Source: Stereum hirsutum FP-91666 SS1
Lineage: Eukaryota; Basidiomycota; Agaricomycetes; Russulales; Stereaceae
Length of the DNA: 64,000 bases
Reading direction: 5' to 3'
Assembly: GCF_000264905.1 (NCBI RefSeq)
Contig: NW_006763150.1
Location: forward strand, 454,848-518,847
The notes beneath the pieces were generated by a model, which worked only from the letters and a program-made list of their open reading frames with translations, had not been told where the DNA came from and made no database searches. The position numbers and the translations under genes were made by a program. Each line of letters begins with the position of its first letter. The first letter of the stretch is position 1. Shown in pieces: positions 33,417 through 46,435 of this stretch.

Positions 33417-34849
33417 GTTCTTTTCTCCTCGAGAGTCCCCGAGTGTCATCCCTCGTCATTACTCTCACGACTTTCTTGTCTTTGCCAGTGACCGCCGCTA
33501 AGTATGCTCACGATCTCAGTTGGTTGGACTAATATTGGACGTTGACTACCGTATATCTCGCATTGTATTGAATGTATAGTTTACTTTACCATTTTCTGCC
33601 ATATCGCACCAATCGAGCGTCCAGTTTTGCAGTACTTACTTTGCATATCCTCCGGGACGGAGACCTCACGCCACACAAACATTAATACTCGGCTTTTGCC
33701 GGTTGACACAAGTTCGCTCATAATGGAACTCAAACTCTTCTTCGAATTCCTTGCTTCCCCTTTACAGCCTGTCCTGACAAGGACCCCGGCCTGCGAGTAC
33801 TGGAGAGTTTCATTTTATGCACCTGCCCGACTCCGAATTTTCCCGCTACACCAAGATCACTGTATCTTCCTATAATGGTTCAGGTCTAGTGAGCCAAAAA
33901 ATTGTTGTCCCCGTCGCCTGAATCACTAGTAGACGATCTCCCACGATCCCACACGCAGCGTTCCAGCCAAGACTTATCAACAATTATCTAGGTTAATCCT
34001 CAGGATATCGACAAGTTTCTGTTATCGCAGTTATCAGCCGACCGTCAGGCCCAAGGCATATCCAGTAAGTACTAGGCCTTGACTACGGCTGCTCTTTGCC
34101 TGTTCGTCTGCTGTCGAAAACTAGGCTTAGACTGGAGATGCTCCTGATATCCTATCGTTGAGCACCCTCCTTATATCATGAACATCGCCGCCAATCGCAC
34201 CTCGGTGGCTGTGCCTCGAGTGTCGCCGATATGACAACTTGACGAAGTTGATGAGAAGAGAAGACTTACCCAGGTACACATTATTCGGCGGAACGGATAC
34301 GGGCAATGCTTTTTTCCGAGATATCCCAAAGCCGTCCAGCATCGTCTTCATGCTCGATACATTGCGTCTCTTGTGACAATCGAGTACCAATATCTCAGGG
34401 CAGTGCATGCATCAGACAGCCCGTCGAGAAACATATCAGGTCGGACCTAGAAACAGAACCGAAGCTATGTTCACTGTTGACTCTATCCTGCCTCCTGAGT
34501 GGGAAGGTGCTTGATCCGCGAGGTGAGAGGCGATGGCAGATCAACGCGGGTTTTAGCGCCCGTCTTCCTGGTGTAAATATAGAACTGATCCTCTACTACG
34601 AGCCTCCTCGCCGGCCTCACCACTAGTGTCGACTGTTTGGCGGGCAGGGGAAATCTTGGCGAAGGGCCACACAGCTGTAATCTGTAACTTGATGGAGGCT
34701 CGATAAGTGCGCCCGCGTAAAGTGCATGCGGCAAAAACTGCCCGCATGGCTCACTGTCGGAGGCGAATATGCTTTATATATCATGGCGGTGTGCAAGCAT
34801 ACGATCGTGCTTCACCCTTGCCCCCCGACGACTTTGACCCTCTCCTGCG
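33417..34849. other. Intergenic between the two GH79-related genes
   Basis: No supported gene. A minus-strand frame at 34127-34408 has no recognisable domain. TTTATATAT at 34773-34781 is a likely TATA box for the downstream GH79 gene, about 70 bases before its ATG. Confidence 0.5.
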
Positions 34850-37564
34850 ATGCTTTTCTTCTTTGTTTTGGCTGCCTTTATCTCTTTATCTGATGCTCAA
34901 TTCTCTGTCTACCGCCCCAAGAATGCTGATCAAGTCATCTTTGATGGAAAATCTGTGACCTATACTACCTCAAGGACCACCACCGCCACCGCCACAGGTC
35001 CGTCTTTGTTTTATTTCTCTCGATAAATACACAGGTAGGAACTGATCTTTTGGGTCATGATTTTTCCCCCACTGAACAGGTCCAGCAGCTACGTTCACCA
35101 ACGCTGCTGCCTACAACCAAGACACATTGCAAGCTCCAGCACTACCGGTTCCTGCCCCGGCGACCGAGTTCTCCATTCAATTGGTCGATGGCGGGATGAC
35201 AGGCCTGTCTATCAAGCAGAATGGCGCCTTCTACGGATTCTCGGTGGAGATGTCGGTGGCGGAAAACGTTTGTGAGTGCCCGCTATCCTATCCTGAGCGC
35301 AGCGTTAGTACGGGAGCTATCCATGGACTGATACATTCATCAAAAACACTACTAGTGGGCCGCAACAGGTGGCTAATTCGCTTTACTCGTGTCTCGAAAC
35401 GCGTTTGACACATCCGGATCCGTCTTAGTTCGCTACTTCAAGTACCATTTCTGAACCTTATGGCGAACATCCAGGAGCGGGTCGGATCAGTGCTCGTACG
35501 GGTCGGAGGGAACACTCAGGAGCAGGCAGCTATGGTGTCCAGCCTGCCGAATTCAACATCCGTTAGCATGAGCACCGGATCCCTGCAGTGGACACCAGAT
35601 TTACTGTACACGATGGCAAATATATCGGCCCTGACAAACACACGGTGGCTTTTGGGTACGTTAGGCGCTCACCGTCGTAGAAATATTTTTCGCTGATCAG
35701 CATATTCTTTTATATTAGGTATACCGTGGTTCCAGGCCTCCCCGTTTGTGCTTGACATTGTCCACCAAGGAGAACAAATATTGGGAGACAAGGTCATAGG
35801 ATATCAGGCGGCTAACGAGCCAGACCTCTACGCGCGCCGTGAGCGTTATTTGAATTCGTTTCATCGCTCTGACCTGACCGCATGCACCAAGATGGCAACA
35901 GACCAAGTGTAAGTCCGGTGGTGCTCAACCTCTTCCTCGATTTAGCCTCTCATGATTGAGTTTTTTTTCAGACGTACACCGCTCAGGACTACGTCAACGA
36001 GGTCGGCGCTTTGGTCGATCAGATCAGCACGGATTCGGCCATCCCAATGAAGAACAACCTTCTCGTTGCACCCAGCCTGGCGGGTAACTGGAATCTGAGC
36101 GCTATCTGGAACACGTCTTTCATCTCAACGTATAGCGATAGTCTCGCTCTGCTGTCCGTTGAGCAGTAGGTTCCGGCCCACCCTCTAGCGCTTTTCAATA
36201 TTCTGATGCGTCATCGTTTACCATTAGCTATCCAGAGAGCGCCTGCGACACAGTGACCATACCCGTCGTTCCTCAAGATGCTTTCGCTCAATACCTCACC
36301 CATAGCTTCTCACAACAGCAAGTTGCGAAGTATCTTCCCTCTACGGCTCTTGCTCAGCAGTCCGACAAGCAGTTCTTAATGTCTGAAACGAATTCCGGAT
36401 CTTGCGGAGGTTGGGCGGGCCTCTCAGATAGTTTCGGAGCGGCACTGTGGGCGCTGGATTACGGCCTTACTATGGCCTATAGCAACTTCACGGGCGCTTT
36501 GCTTCATGTCGGTGGCTTGAAGTACGTGCAATCTTGGTGAATCTTGTCCTTACGTTACTGACCATATCTTTTAGCTCCTTCTACAACCCATTCTTCAGTC
36601 CTCCTACTAACCAGTCGGTGAGTGGTGGATTATCGCCTTGTAATGCACAAAAGCTAAATCCCTTTCCCCCCTCGCTAGCATTATCGGCAATGGACTGTGG
36701 GCCCTGTGTATTACAGCGCCTTGATCATGGCGGAAATCTTGGGTCCTAGTAATGCATCACAGGTAGGCATTGTTCGTGTTCTCGTCAATGCTCTGAATGA
36801 AGTAACCTCGTGCAATAGGTTGTTGACCTCCAGGCCAATGCGAACTCGGACTATACACCAGGATATGCAATCTTTGAGAACGGGTCGCCGACCAAAGTAG
36901 CATTGTTCAACTTGATGACGGATCCCTCTGGTAATTCGGACTATACGGCTACGCTCTCTATCTCGGGTGCCACACTTCCTTCACAAGTCACGGTCAAGTA
37001 TGCAACTTCTTTTTCTTTACGAGTGGTTTGAATCTCATCTCTTTATATTGTAGGTATCTGCGCTCGTCTTCGGTCTCCGACAAGGCTGGCTATACGTGGG
37101 CGAACCAGGTTTGCTCTTTCTCAACATCGGAATTACCATCCTCTGACAAGTCTTCTTCGCAGTCATTTGGTGACGCTCTCCAAGCCGATGGTCGCCTGCA
37201 AGGGACGCTCGACGTTCAAACCGTGCAATGCGACCAAACAAGCAATACTTGCGCCATTAAAGTTCCAGCTCCCAGCTTCGCTCTTGTTTTCCTCACAGAT
37301 GACGCAGAAAGCGAAGCAACGCCGTCCGAGACCCTCACGTTCTCGACCAGTACGATTGCAACAGCGACCGCGGCGTATGTCGACCCGTCCGTGTTGGCGA
37401 CGAGCAATGGACAATCCGGACTTGGTTTGGATGGTGAATACAAGGGGAGTACGAGCCCTGGCTCTGTGGATCATTTTAATTCTGCGGGACATGCAGTACC
37501 GTGGATGACTGGATTAATCATATCCGTTCTTTCGGGTCTGCTTGTTGTTTTGCGGACAATTTAG
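34850..37564 (+). CDS. Glycoside hydrolase family 79 protein
   Basis: Thirteen exons in consistent phase: 34850-34997, 35080-35271, 35356-35368, 35429-35655, 35719-35838, 35892-35908, 35972-36165, 36228-36521, 36575-36617, 36679-36762, 36819-36997, 37054-37108, 37163-37564; 655 aa. Signal peptide MLFFFVLAAFISLSDA. The (beta/alpha)8 domain carries VRVGGNTQEQA, YQAANEPDLYARHGNRPSTY with the likely acid/base Glu at about residue 227, and FLMSETNSGSCGG with the likely nucleophile Glu at about 357. A beta-sandwich C-terminal domain follows (VALFNLMTDPSGNSDY, QTVQCDQTSNTCAIKVPAPS), then a Ser/Thr-rich stretch and a hydrophobic end (WMTGLIISVLSGLLVVL), which suggests a GPI anchor. GH79 includes beta-glucuronidases and 4-O-methyl-glucuronidases, so action on glucuronic acid side chains of arabinogalactan or similar glycans is the likely role, at the cell surface. 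Confidence 0.93.
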
Positions 37565-38855
37565 GAACGAACCTGCTTTACGATTTCTGTTACGTCTTAT
37601 CTCTTCCTCATCTTCATCTGGGTATTGGGTATATCTGGATATTGGGTATCGTCGCTGCTTTTATGCCTTTTCACGGACTGTCGAGATGCTCACGGATACA
37701 ATCAATTCATCGGACTATTTGTAATATTTGACGACATGGATTATCGGACGTTCGCATACTTACCCTTGTATAATTCATAATGAAGTTACAGTACTGCTTT
37801 CTGTACTACAAGTAATATCGTTTTTTACAAACAGTGGCTCTCCCTGTTCAGCGAGAACTTTCATTTGTGACCGAGAGCGAGAAGACAATCCTCAAGAGCA
37901 ACCGCCACCGCCACAGATCATAAGTTCGAGCTCCGCTAGACTCAGATGTGGCACAGTCGACGGACAATGTTGACACGAACTTGATCCTTGCTTGCCCGGT
38001 CGAAGTCTCGTCCCCTCTGCCTTTAGAAGACCATAGGAACTGTGATCTGCAATTCCTGGATGTGTTCCTGTGCTTGAGCTTTGAGCGAGAGTCTGATTGT
38101 TATTTATCCCGATCTCTGCCATGACACGGACCTACGTATATTATCAATCCTCGTGCCAGTGATTGGCCCCACTGGCAGCCCAGGACGATCCCAATTACAT
38201 TTCTTTCTATCAGCACTTCTAGTTGCCACCAGTTACCTAGGTTCATCTTGTGCCTATATTTACCTGGTGGTCTTCGTTCCTGAGCCTTCTGGCGAAATTG
38301 TCCCAGAGCCTCAGATATCGGAACTGCCGAACACCGCGACCGACACAAACTCGTTTGGCTTGCATCTAGCTTTGAAGGTGACTATCTAAACTCGTGATCT
38401 TGGTTCCTCGGACGGCGGCCGTGTTTCATCATGTCCCATCTTCACACTGAATAACAGCAGTCCGTTCTTGTCCATTATTCTATCGTACGTCCCATTGCTC
38501 TGTCATCCCTCGGGGTCCACCATGGACTGTCAAGTTTGCCTCATCTAAAACCAATCACATTGTTCGGCTGCGCCGTTGAGGAGCATGCTCTGAGTGCAAA
38601 GAATAGGTCTACGCTCAAAGCGCAGGGGTGCGGTTTGACTTGAACCCAACACTCGTGAGTAGTGTTCATTATTCTCTTCTTTATCAGAAAATCCACGGGA
38701 GGACAAGTGGTAAATCAGCCGTTGAGGACTATCAATGTCTCCCTGATTATCACCACGTCTGATGCACCGACCGATGCAGGACATATGAAAAGGCCCTTGT
38801 GGATGCGTTTGGATGGTACAACCTTCGTTTTCGCTCATCCTCCCGTCAAGCAAAC
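37565..38855. other. Intergenic between GH79 gene and SDR pseudogene
   Basis: About 1.3 kb with only short frames of no recognisable content on either strand. Confidence 0.5.
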
Positions 38856-40090
38856 ATGTCCCGTTTCCCACCCCACACCGGTATGTGGCATTATCCTTCC
38901 ATCATACTTCTAACTATGACCCTCGCAATGACCTTGTGATGTAGGCTTCAACTCCACAGAGACCATTCACAATGACACTTACGCATTCGTCGATCCTCTC
39001 GAGCCCGCCGGTACCCACAAATCACACTCCATCTTCATCACCGCGCCTCCAAAGGCTTAGGCCGTCGTGCTGCTATCTCATTTGCCCTCTGTGGCGTTTC
39101 GAAAATCGCGATCGGAGCTCGCTCTTCTCTTGATTCCCTCGAATCGAAAATCCTTGATGTGGCCACCAAAGCCGGCCATCCTGCGCCACAAGTTGTCAAG
39201 GTTCAACCTGATGTGCTCGATAAGGAGAGCGTCAAGAATGCCGCACAGAAGATAGAGAAGGAGTTCGGGCCCGGAGGAGTAGACATCTTGGTCAATAACG
39301 CAGGATGGTTGGAGACTTTTCACCTTATGGGCGACATTCACGTGGACGATTGGTGGTACACCTGGGAGATGAATGTCAAAGGGTTGTTTTTGGTGACGCA
39401 GGCGTTCTTGCCGTTGCTGTTGAAGAGCAAATAGAAGACGGTCGTGAATTTGAGCTCGATTTCAGCCCATTTGACGGCACCTGGTGTAGGTGCTGCCGCG
39501 CATGTATTTTTCCTTTAATCTGAAGAGACTAACGGTGTAATCACGATGACAGGCGTCAGGGTATCATTCGGGCAAGCTTGCCGTATTGCATGTGACGGAG
39601 TTCATGAACGTACGTCTTTGCCCACTCGTTTTTCGCCTAGCGACTCATTCTGTGTACAGGCTGATTACGGCGCGCAAGGCCTCCTGGCATATGCGGTCCA
39701 TCCCGGAGCCGTACTCACCGACATGGGATTACACGCACCCACAGAGCTGCGACACTTGTTTATTGACACACCTGCATTATCTGGAGATTGTATCGCTTTC
39801 TTGACGCGAGAGAGGAGAGAATGGTTGGCTGGTCGTTATATCAGTTGTGAGCATCTTGATACTTGTGCCTTCCTTGCTCATAAAGGTCAGTTGTAACTCA
39901 GCTCTCGCCACACAGGTACTTGGGACATGGAAGAATTCCTTGCGAAGAAAGACGAGATTGTGGATGGCGATTTGAAGCTAAAGGTTCGGATGGTCGTATA
40001 CAAGTCGTATAAGGTAGTTTTTTCAAGCTTGAGGAGCGGAATCATGCATGTAGTAGCCGTAGCTTGGCAACATATATTTTCTCGCTAGAT
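38856..40090 (+). pseudogene. Short-chain dehydrogenase/reductase pseudogene
   Basis: The first exon MSRFPPHTG (38856-38880) splices to 38945. The product reads FNSTETIHNDTYAFVDPL ... HSIFIT, and then the cofactor loop is out of frame: at 39041-39045 one base is missing, so the expected TGASKGLGR appears as APPKA followed by a stop at 39058-39060. In the shifted frame the Rossmann fold resumes (RRAAISFALCGVSKIAIGAR, DVLDKESVKNAAQ, VDILVNNAGW, WWYTWEMNVKGLFLVTQA). A second lesion is TAG at 39432-39434 in LLLKSK*KTVVNLSS. After that come the active-site YHSGK, YAVHPGAVLTDM and WLAGRYISC, with introns conserved. Classical SDR oxidoreductases of this kind are NAD(P)-dependent; the substrate is unknown. 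Two independent breaks make it very likely nonfunctional. Confidence 0.88.
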
Positions 40091-40403
40091 TCAACCGCTG
40101 GAGAAGTGGCTCGAAATTCGATCATCTTGCTTGACATGCCCATCCACCCAGAGGAGGATGATTTCACGGTGGCCGTGATGTCATCGGAGAATAGCCGCCG
40201 GCCACGTGTGAGCAGCCCAATGAAGGATGATGTGAATCGAACTTGTAAAAGCGCTTGTAAGTAACTTAAAGAGCCATCACGACGTCACACCACATCGCAC
40301 AGCGCTAGCGCACCTATAAAAGCCAAGTGGGGGCACAATCCTGCTTCATCTTTCATTATCTTCTATCTCCGACTTGACAAGTGGCCGGCGAACTTGGGCA
40401 AGC
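40091..40403. other. Promoter region of the sterol acyltransferase gene
   Basis: Intergenic. CTATAAAAG at about 40314-40322 is a good TATA box, roughly 85 bases before the ATG at 40404. Confidence 0.55.
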
Positions 40404-42869
40404 ATGGCCAGGTGCGTTGTCGTAGATGAACCAAGTCCATGCAGTTCGGTGAATACTGACGAATGAATGGATTATGATATAGCAATCCAAATAGTGTCAC
40501 TTCGCAGACCAACCTTCTCAAATCAACGCTAGAAAAGTCGACCTTCGAAGATGGTGTGAAGCCTGGCTCGACAGGAGATGCAGCTATACCATCGAGCACG
40601 AAACCACCATCCAATCCTGCTGCCGCTTACCCGACAAAGGATGGAACGTTATACGTGTCTAAACCCTTTCGGTCTACGTACTCGAAGAAGTTGAAAGCAG
40701 CAGTCACATTCGTGCCACGTACATCACACTTTGACATTGGGAATGAGATGTCGGGTACGAACGAATTCCGAGTGCGTGCTACACGTCATTTCATTCAAGC
40801 TATCACGCTGATAGGACACCATTCTTCAACTTGTTAGGGTTTCTTCACACTCTTTTGGATCTCCATCTTCCTCTTCACCGTCCGAACCTACGTCCGAAGT
40901 TATGAGACCAGCGGCTACGCTCTCAATCTCGGTTTCGCGACTATGTTCTCGAGAGATGCATTGACTCTTGCGCTCAGCGACGCCGTCCTCGTCCTCAGTA
41001 CTGGTCTCTGCGTGCCATTCGCCAAAGCCCTCAAACGAGGATGGATCAACTATTATTCTTTCGGGATCATCATCCAGCACACTTTCCAGACCTTGGTATT
41101 GGCGATCGCCGTTACGTGGACGTTCAACAGGTCAGCGCCCTTCATATCAAAATTTGTTTCGACCTAAGCTTGATGCATCCTAGACAATGGCCATGGGTCC
41201 AGTCCGGCTTCTTGACTTTACATTCAATTGTGAGTCATCAGCTTTGTCCACTTGTTTCGCGGTGTTCAGCCTCTTTGCCTCTGCAATGTTTCAGACCATG
41301 ATCATGAAGATGCACTCCTATTGTAATATTAACGGAAACCTCCAATCCGTCTATCAATCGCGGGAGAAACTTCTAACCAGCTTGCGCGAGGCAACGACTC
41401 GCGTAGGAGGTTGGGAAGCAGCCGTCGTCGCCGCCAAATCACACCGTGCAGAACTCGACGGAGCTCATCTCACCGACGACCCATCTACGCCCTTCGTCGG
41501 TACACCCATAATGCCCGAAGGAGTCGGCGCTCAACGCTCATATATCGATGCCAGCGACGCTAATGCTCTTCGTCGTCGACTCAATCACGCCGACAGCGCC
41601 GACGGTAAGGAATTTGGGGACACAGCCTCGAGAGCTTCCGATAGGTCTTCGTCGCCCGCTGCTACCGACGCGGACGAAAAGGATAAGAAGAGAAGACCAG
41701 ACGCTGCATATGCGCTTGTCGACCATCCAGATCAGCAGATCGCTGATATGGCGAAGGATTATGTGGAATTGGATGGGGAGCTCGTCAGCACCGGGCCTGA
41801 GTACGTGAGGTGGCCAGAGAATGTGACGTTAAAGAACTTCGCGATGTACATGCTTATACCGACGCTATGCTACGAACTGGAGTATCCGAGGACGGAGAAG
41901 TGAGTGTATTCATGCTTTTGACCGGCATGTGTTCACATCCTTACCGCTGGTGTCGCCTCCCTCTAGGATTCGACCACTCTATGTGTTCGAAAAGACCACA
42001 GCGACGTTCGGAACGTTTGCTTTGCTCTACACAGTCACAGAGACGTTCATTTTGCCGATGACGCCAGGACCGGACAGCGACCAGTCATTTGCGAGAAGTC
42101 TTCTGGATTTGGCACTGCCATTCATGGTCGCTTACCTGTTGCTTTTCTATATTATCTTTGGTGTGTATATCCAAGCCCTCTAGTAGATCTGGCCCCTCAA
42201 CCTGACTTATCTGGCACAGAGTGTATATGCAACGCGTTCGCGGAACTTTCTTAGTATGTCTATTCTCTTCTTCGACAATTTCCATCACCATCTCATGCCT
42301 CTGTGCAGCTTCGCCGACCGTCAATTCTACGAAGACTGGGTTCGCACTCCTTTTCTTCATGAATCTCTCGTTCGACCCTCCTGAACGTACCCTTCATTTG
42401 TCCATTACTGCATACGGATCCGGATTGACAGTGGAATTCAACATCCTGGGACGAATTCTCCCGCAAATGGAACAAGCCAGTGCACACATTCCTCCTCCGA
42501 CACGTCTACGCCACGACGATCACGTCCTACCGGCTCTCTCGCTTCTGGGCGATGTTCGTTACCTTCTTACTCAGCGCTGCGGTGCACGAGCTGGTCATGG
42601 CAGTCGTTACACAGAAGATTCGGTATGTCTACCCGCTTGCCCTTAATTGTTATCACGAATTCCTCGATTTGTTGATTGGGTTTTGTTTTCAATTTTGTAA
42701 TGGGTAATATAGAATGTACCTCTTCGTGATGCAACTGTTCCAGATTCCACTCATCGCCATCGGTCGACTCCCAGCCATCAAGCGAAACAAGCTCATGGGC
42801 AACGTCGTGTTCTGGATTGGACTCTACGCTGGCTTCCCCCTGCTTTGTGTCGCCTACGTCGCGTATTAG
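40404..42869 (+). CDS. are1: Sterol O-acyltransferase (MBOAT family)
   Basis: The first exon is eight bases (40404-40411), joined to 40483-40771 and 40838 onward, with further short introns to the TAG at 42867-42869. The enzyme esterifies sterols with acyl-CoA for storage in lipid droplets and is an ER multi-pass protein. Visible signatures: a cytosolic N-terminus with SKPFRSTYSKKLKAAVTFVPR, first helices FFTLFWISIFLFTVRTYV, MKMHSYCNINGNL, a long hydrophilic insert (about residues 250-370), [60 protein letters not shown] with the FYxDWWN motif, and the active-site histidine in LLSAAVHELVMAV. The order and motifs match yeast Are1/Are2 and animal ACAT rather than DGAT1, although the two are close. 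Confidence 0.92.
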
Positions 42870-43499
42870 GAGCTCACGGGGAGAGTGGGATGGGAGTATC
42901 GAGATACAGCGGATCAATCTGGATCACATAGACGATTTCATGCATTTGGCTTGTGGATTTACCTTTTGGGCGGATGGGTGTCACATACTGGGCGGGCGGG
43001 GCGGGGTAACCCATATCACTATTCTTCACTTTACTGCTATTGTATATGACTTGGCTTACACGCTTACAGGTACATCTTTACTATAATAGCGGACATCTGG
43101 CATGCAAATATTTTCATCGTTCACCACTCAGAAACCTCCGAGCTATCCTTACGGACAAGCTTGCGAATGCGATCATGGCGCTGTCACGGTAGCTGTGTAC
43201 ATATCAATGCCTTGAAAATACTTATGCCCACTTTTGACCCTTGCATTTACGAGCCGTAGAGTGCCAGTGTATTGAGCTCATGTGCTCGTCGAAAACAAGT
43301 TGGGCCACTCTGGTGGCGTGGGAAGATGAACACGAATGTTCCAAGATTAATAATTCGTATCATACAAAGGTGGACTCCCGGTATCGTCAAGAAATGTGAT
43401 ACTCAAAAAAGAACACCACCTTAAACACCAAGAATGAAAGTCAGGGTCCATGATCACAACCGCCGCAGAGGCCATATCGCTCTCCGCGTACGACCGCCA
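42870..43499. other. Intergenic between convergent genes
   Basis: 3' regions of the sterol acyltransferase (+) and Clr2 (-) genes. No further feature seen. Confidence 0.55.
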
Positions 43500-46435
43500 C
43501 TACATTTGCATGGGCACCGTCGGGCCAGCGCCCTGAATCGCCTGCACCAACAACGTCTCCGCCTCCTTTTCTACCTCCTTCACGGCCCCCGACCTCCCAC
43601 CTTTCCATTTCGTCGGATACACGCCCGTGTCGAATTCAGGCACCAAGCCCTCCATGCTCAGCAGTCTCTCCAATTCAGGTACATGTGCCCTCTGGACACC
43701 GACGTTCGCCCCGCCCATTCCAGCGCTCCAAGCACGTAGTGCGAAGTTCCTCGCTTTGACGACGTTTCTTGACTCATCGAAGGCGTGGTGGAGGGCGGGA
43801 TGTGCGAACAGATGAGGATAGTAGCGGCCGCTGATGAAGGTTAGAGGGACGACGACTTCGCTGCCTGGGGTGAGGATCGGTCGAAACTTGTAGCCTGGTG
43901 GCGGTGGAGGGAGGGGGTAGTAGTATCCATCTGATTTTGATGAAGAAAAGGTATCTTTCTTCGGTGAAGAGCTTCTTCGGGGAGCGCGGTTCGATTCAAG
44001 ACCGGTAGAAGGGTCTGGAGGGTGGCCTGGAGGACCGGGGATTGAGGACAAGGGATCGGCACCCACGTTCATCGCTTCGACTATGGAAGTGCTCGTGTCA
44101 CCGACAGAAACGGTAGGTGCTGGATTAGGAAATGGAGGGTATTGAGCGGATGGATCGGGAATGGTTCGAAGAGGAGTATTCAGGGACGGTGGGTTTTGAG
44201 GTTTTGAACCGCCTTGTTGCGATGGTTGAGCCGGGTGATTGAAGGAGAACTGTTCCACATAATCTTCGTCGGCGAGCTCGAACAACATGCCGCTAGCCCT
44301 ACATTCCTTTTTCACCTCACCGTTCTCGCGTACAAGGTCCGCTACGAACACAGCTTGTAGCATCATGAATATACTTCTGTCGATGGCCCCCGCACCATTG
44401 GACGGATTTGTCTGGGAAGGACCCGAAGGCGGGAGTATGTTTGCACCTCCAAACGGTAAGATCTGCCGTCGTGAAGGTTTCAACCGAACTAGCTCGTCCG
44501 TCCAAAGCCTTTCAGCGCCCCACCAGAGTCCCTGGTAGCGAGTTTGCTTCTGTGGTATTTGCAGTGGAGGCATCTGCCCAGATGAAGGGGAGGTCGCAGA
44601 TGCGGAATCGGTGAGGTGGTCCTCCTGGGAAAGACCGGACGGTATAGGAGGCGAAAAGGCATGAGAGGTATTCGCTCGGGATGCAAGAGCGGCAGCTAAC
44701 AGAGCACTCTGTGCAGTCGTCATCTGTGTTGGAGGTGACATGGAGTTATGTTTCCCGGGAGCAGGGCTGTTTGGGACAGTAGGGGGCATTGAAGGATAAG
44801 GGTGCGGGGTATTTCCAGTCGAATGACGAGGGCCAGAGAAGCGAGGCTTGTACGTCCATTCGTCCGTCGGCGTCCATGTTTTTGCAATATTGTTTGCGAT
44901 CTCGAGCGCGAACCAATAAGGAGCTGCCGCCATACGGAATCTGGCATCACGAGCGAGAACGGTGTCGGCGAGCGCGGTTTGAGCAAGAGGTTCGAATGCT
45001 TGAATGCTGGCTGGATCGCTGAGGAGTTGATCGATAGGAACAGTATGGAGAGCGTCTCGGACCGCGTTCGACGGGATGTAGACCGTGTATGGCAAAACAT
45101 CATTGTCCGGAATATGGTACGTATGATTGGTGCCAACGGCCTTGATCTTGTAAACCGTGCTTTGACGAACAGTCCATTTACTTCCTTGCCGTTGCACAAG
45201 CCGATCCGTGCCTTCGTGTTTGACTGGGATATTCTGCGTTAGGTCCATCATCTCGACATCTGCACCTGAGGGTTGTGCATCGTTCGTGCCTCCGGCCGAG
45301 ACCACTTCGGAACGCACGATCGTATCTTGAATCAGGCCAGGCCAAAATACGATGTTGCTCGTCGTAGAGTCGTGCCCATAGATTGGCGGATGAAGCTGGA
45401 ACCATACAAGCTCGTCGTCCCTATGCCACCTCCTCAACGGCATCTCTAGCTCGGAGTACATGACCTGCAGGTCGGCATATCGTTCTGAGACCATCGGTTC
45501 CTGTGGCCCACTCGTCCTCTCTTTGCGCCCTTTGAGCGGTCTAGGTGCAGTGCGAACGACATGCGGTTGTGGTTGACGGGGAGTCTGCCGAGGGTTCCTG
45601 GCCCGCGGTATAGGTGGGGCTCGTAGTGGACGCATGGCCGATGGGGTTGGATTCGATGATCGCAGACCGAGGCTTTCTGTGACTTTCCGTTGAGGCGTCC
45701 CCGCACAGTATTTGCAGAAGCAGTTACTTCTGTCCATGGTGTCGTCTTGCATGAGCCACATTGCGTGGGGGATGAACTCCGGGATAGAGCGGAAGCGCGG
45801 GACATGAATCGAGCCTGTAGTGACGATGAGAGTCAGCGTACGAGAAAGGCAGTGCGATCTAAGTACGAAAAGGGTATGAAAAGTTCATGTGAAGTATCGA
45901 ACATCCACAATTTCGGCGGCATCCAGTGTGGCCCCGCATTTATAGTCAGATATTTGCCCCGAGCACGAGCGAGATGCCTATAAAGTAAGCACAACTAACT
46001 AACCAATTAGATAGAGATCATGCCGAGGAGCAGACTCCTTCCCCTTGTTATGATCATAGAACTTGTAACCCTCCGGCCACTTTCTAAAAACATAGTTCTT
46101 GTCCGCTAAGAACGCAAAGAACGCAAACAAAAAAATGAGTTTCTGGACATCTGTAAGAAGACCTCAGGAGTGTTAACTGAGGAACATCACATACGTGGTA
46201 AACCAATCCTCTCCGCCACATGCTGCCCAATCTGCGTGCGCCAGTGTATGGACGCGCCTTCGTCATCCTCGATAATGCGGTGATAGTTCACGTGTCCTTC
46301 GTGGTCCACGACCTTCTTCGTATCATTTCTCCATTTCGTCGAGTCCCCGTCTGTGCGTGGAAAATCGAGAAACTCAGGGTTAGGTGGTAAGGTACGGTCT
46401 ATGTGAGAGGCGCCATGACGTCCTCGACTGGCCAT
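43500..46435 (-). CDS. clr2: Cryptic loci regulator 2 (Clr2) silencing factor
   Basis: Three exons on the minus strand, 46435-46195, 46150-46004, 45814-43500; phases sum to 900 aa. The N-terminal part has SHIDRTLPPNPEFLDFP, GHVNYHRIIEDDEGASIHWR, IGQHVAERIGL and PEGYKFYDHNKG. The splice from 46004 to 45814 creates HDLYLIGSIHVPRFRSIPEFIPHAMWLM, which matches the conserved 'YL.G...RFRS..EF.PH..WL' core of Clr2 proteins, followed by the Cys cluster CFCKYC. The long C-terminal half alternates conserved blocks (DELVWFQLHPPI, VFWPGLIQ, YPTKWKGG) with Ser/Pro-rich linkers. In fission yeast Clr2 is part of the SHREC complex (with Clr1, Clr3, Mit1), a histone deacetylase and remodeller needed for heterochromatic silencing. 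The same nuclear role here is inferred from family. Confidence 0.88.

Noticed and set aside
45900..46000. Possible extra Clr2 exon reading HLARARGKYLTINAGPHW
   Set aside because: It cannot be joined in phase without a stop, while direct splicing from 46004 to 45814 restores the conserved Clr2 core. Treated as intron.
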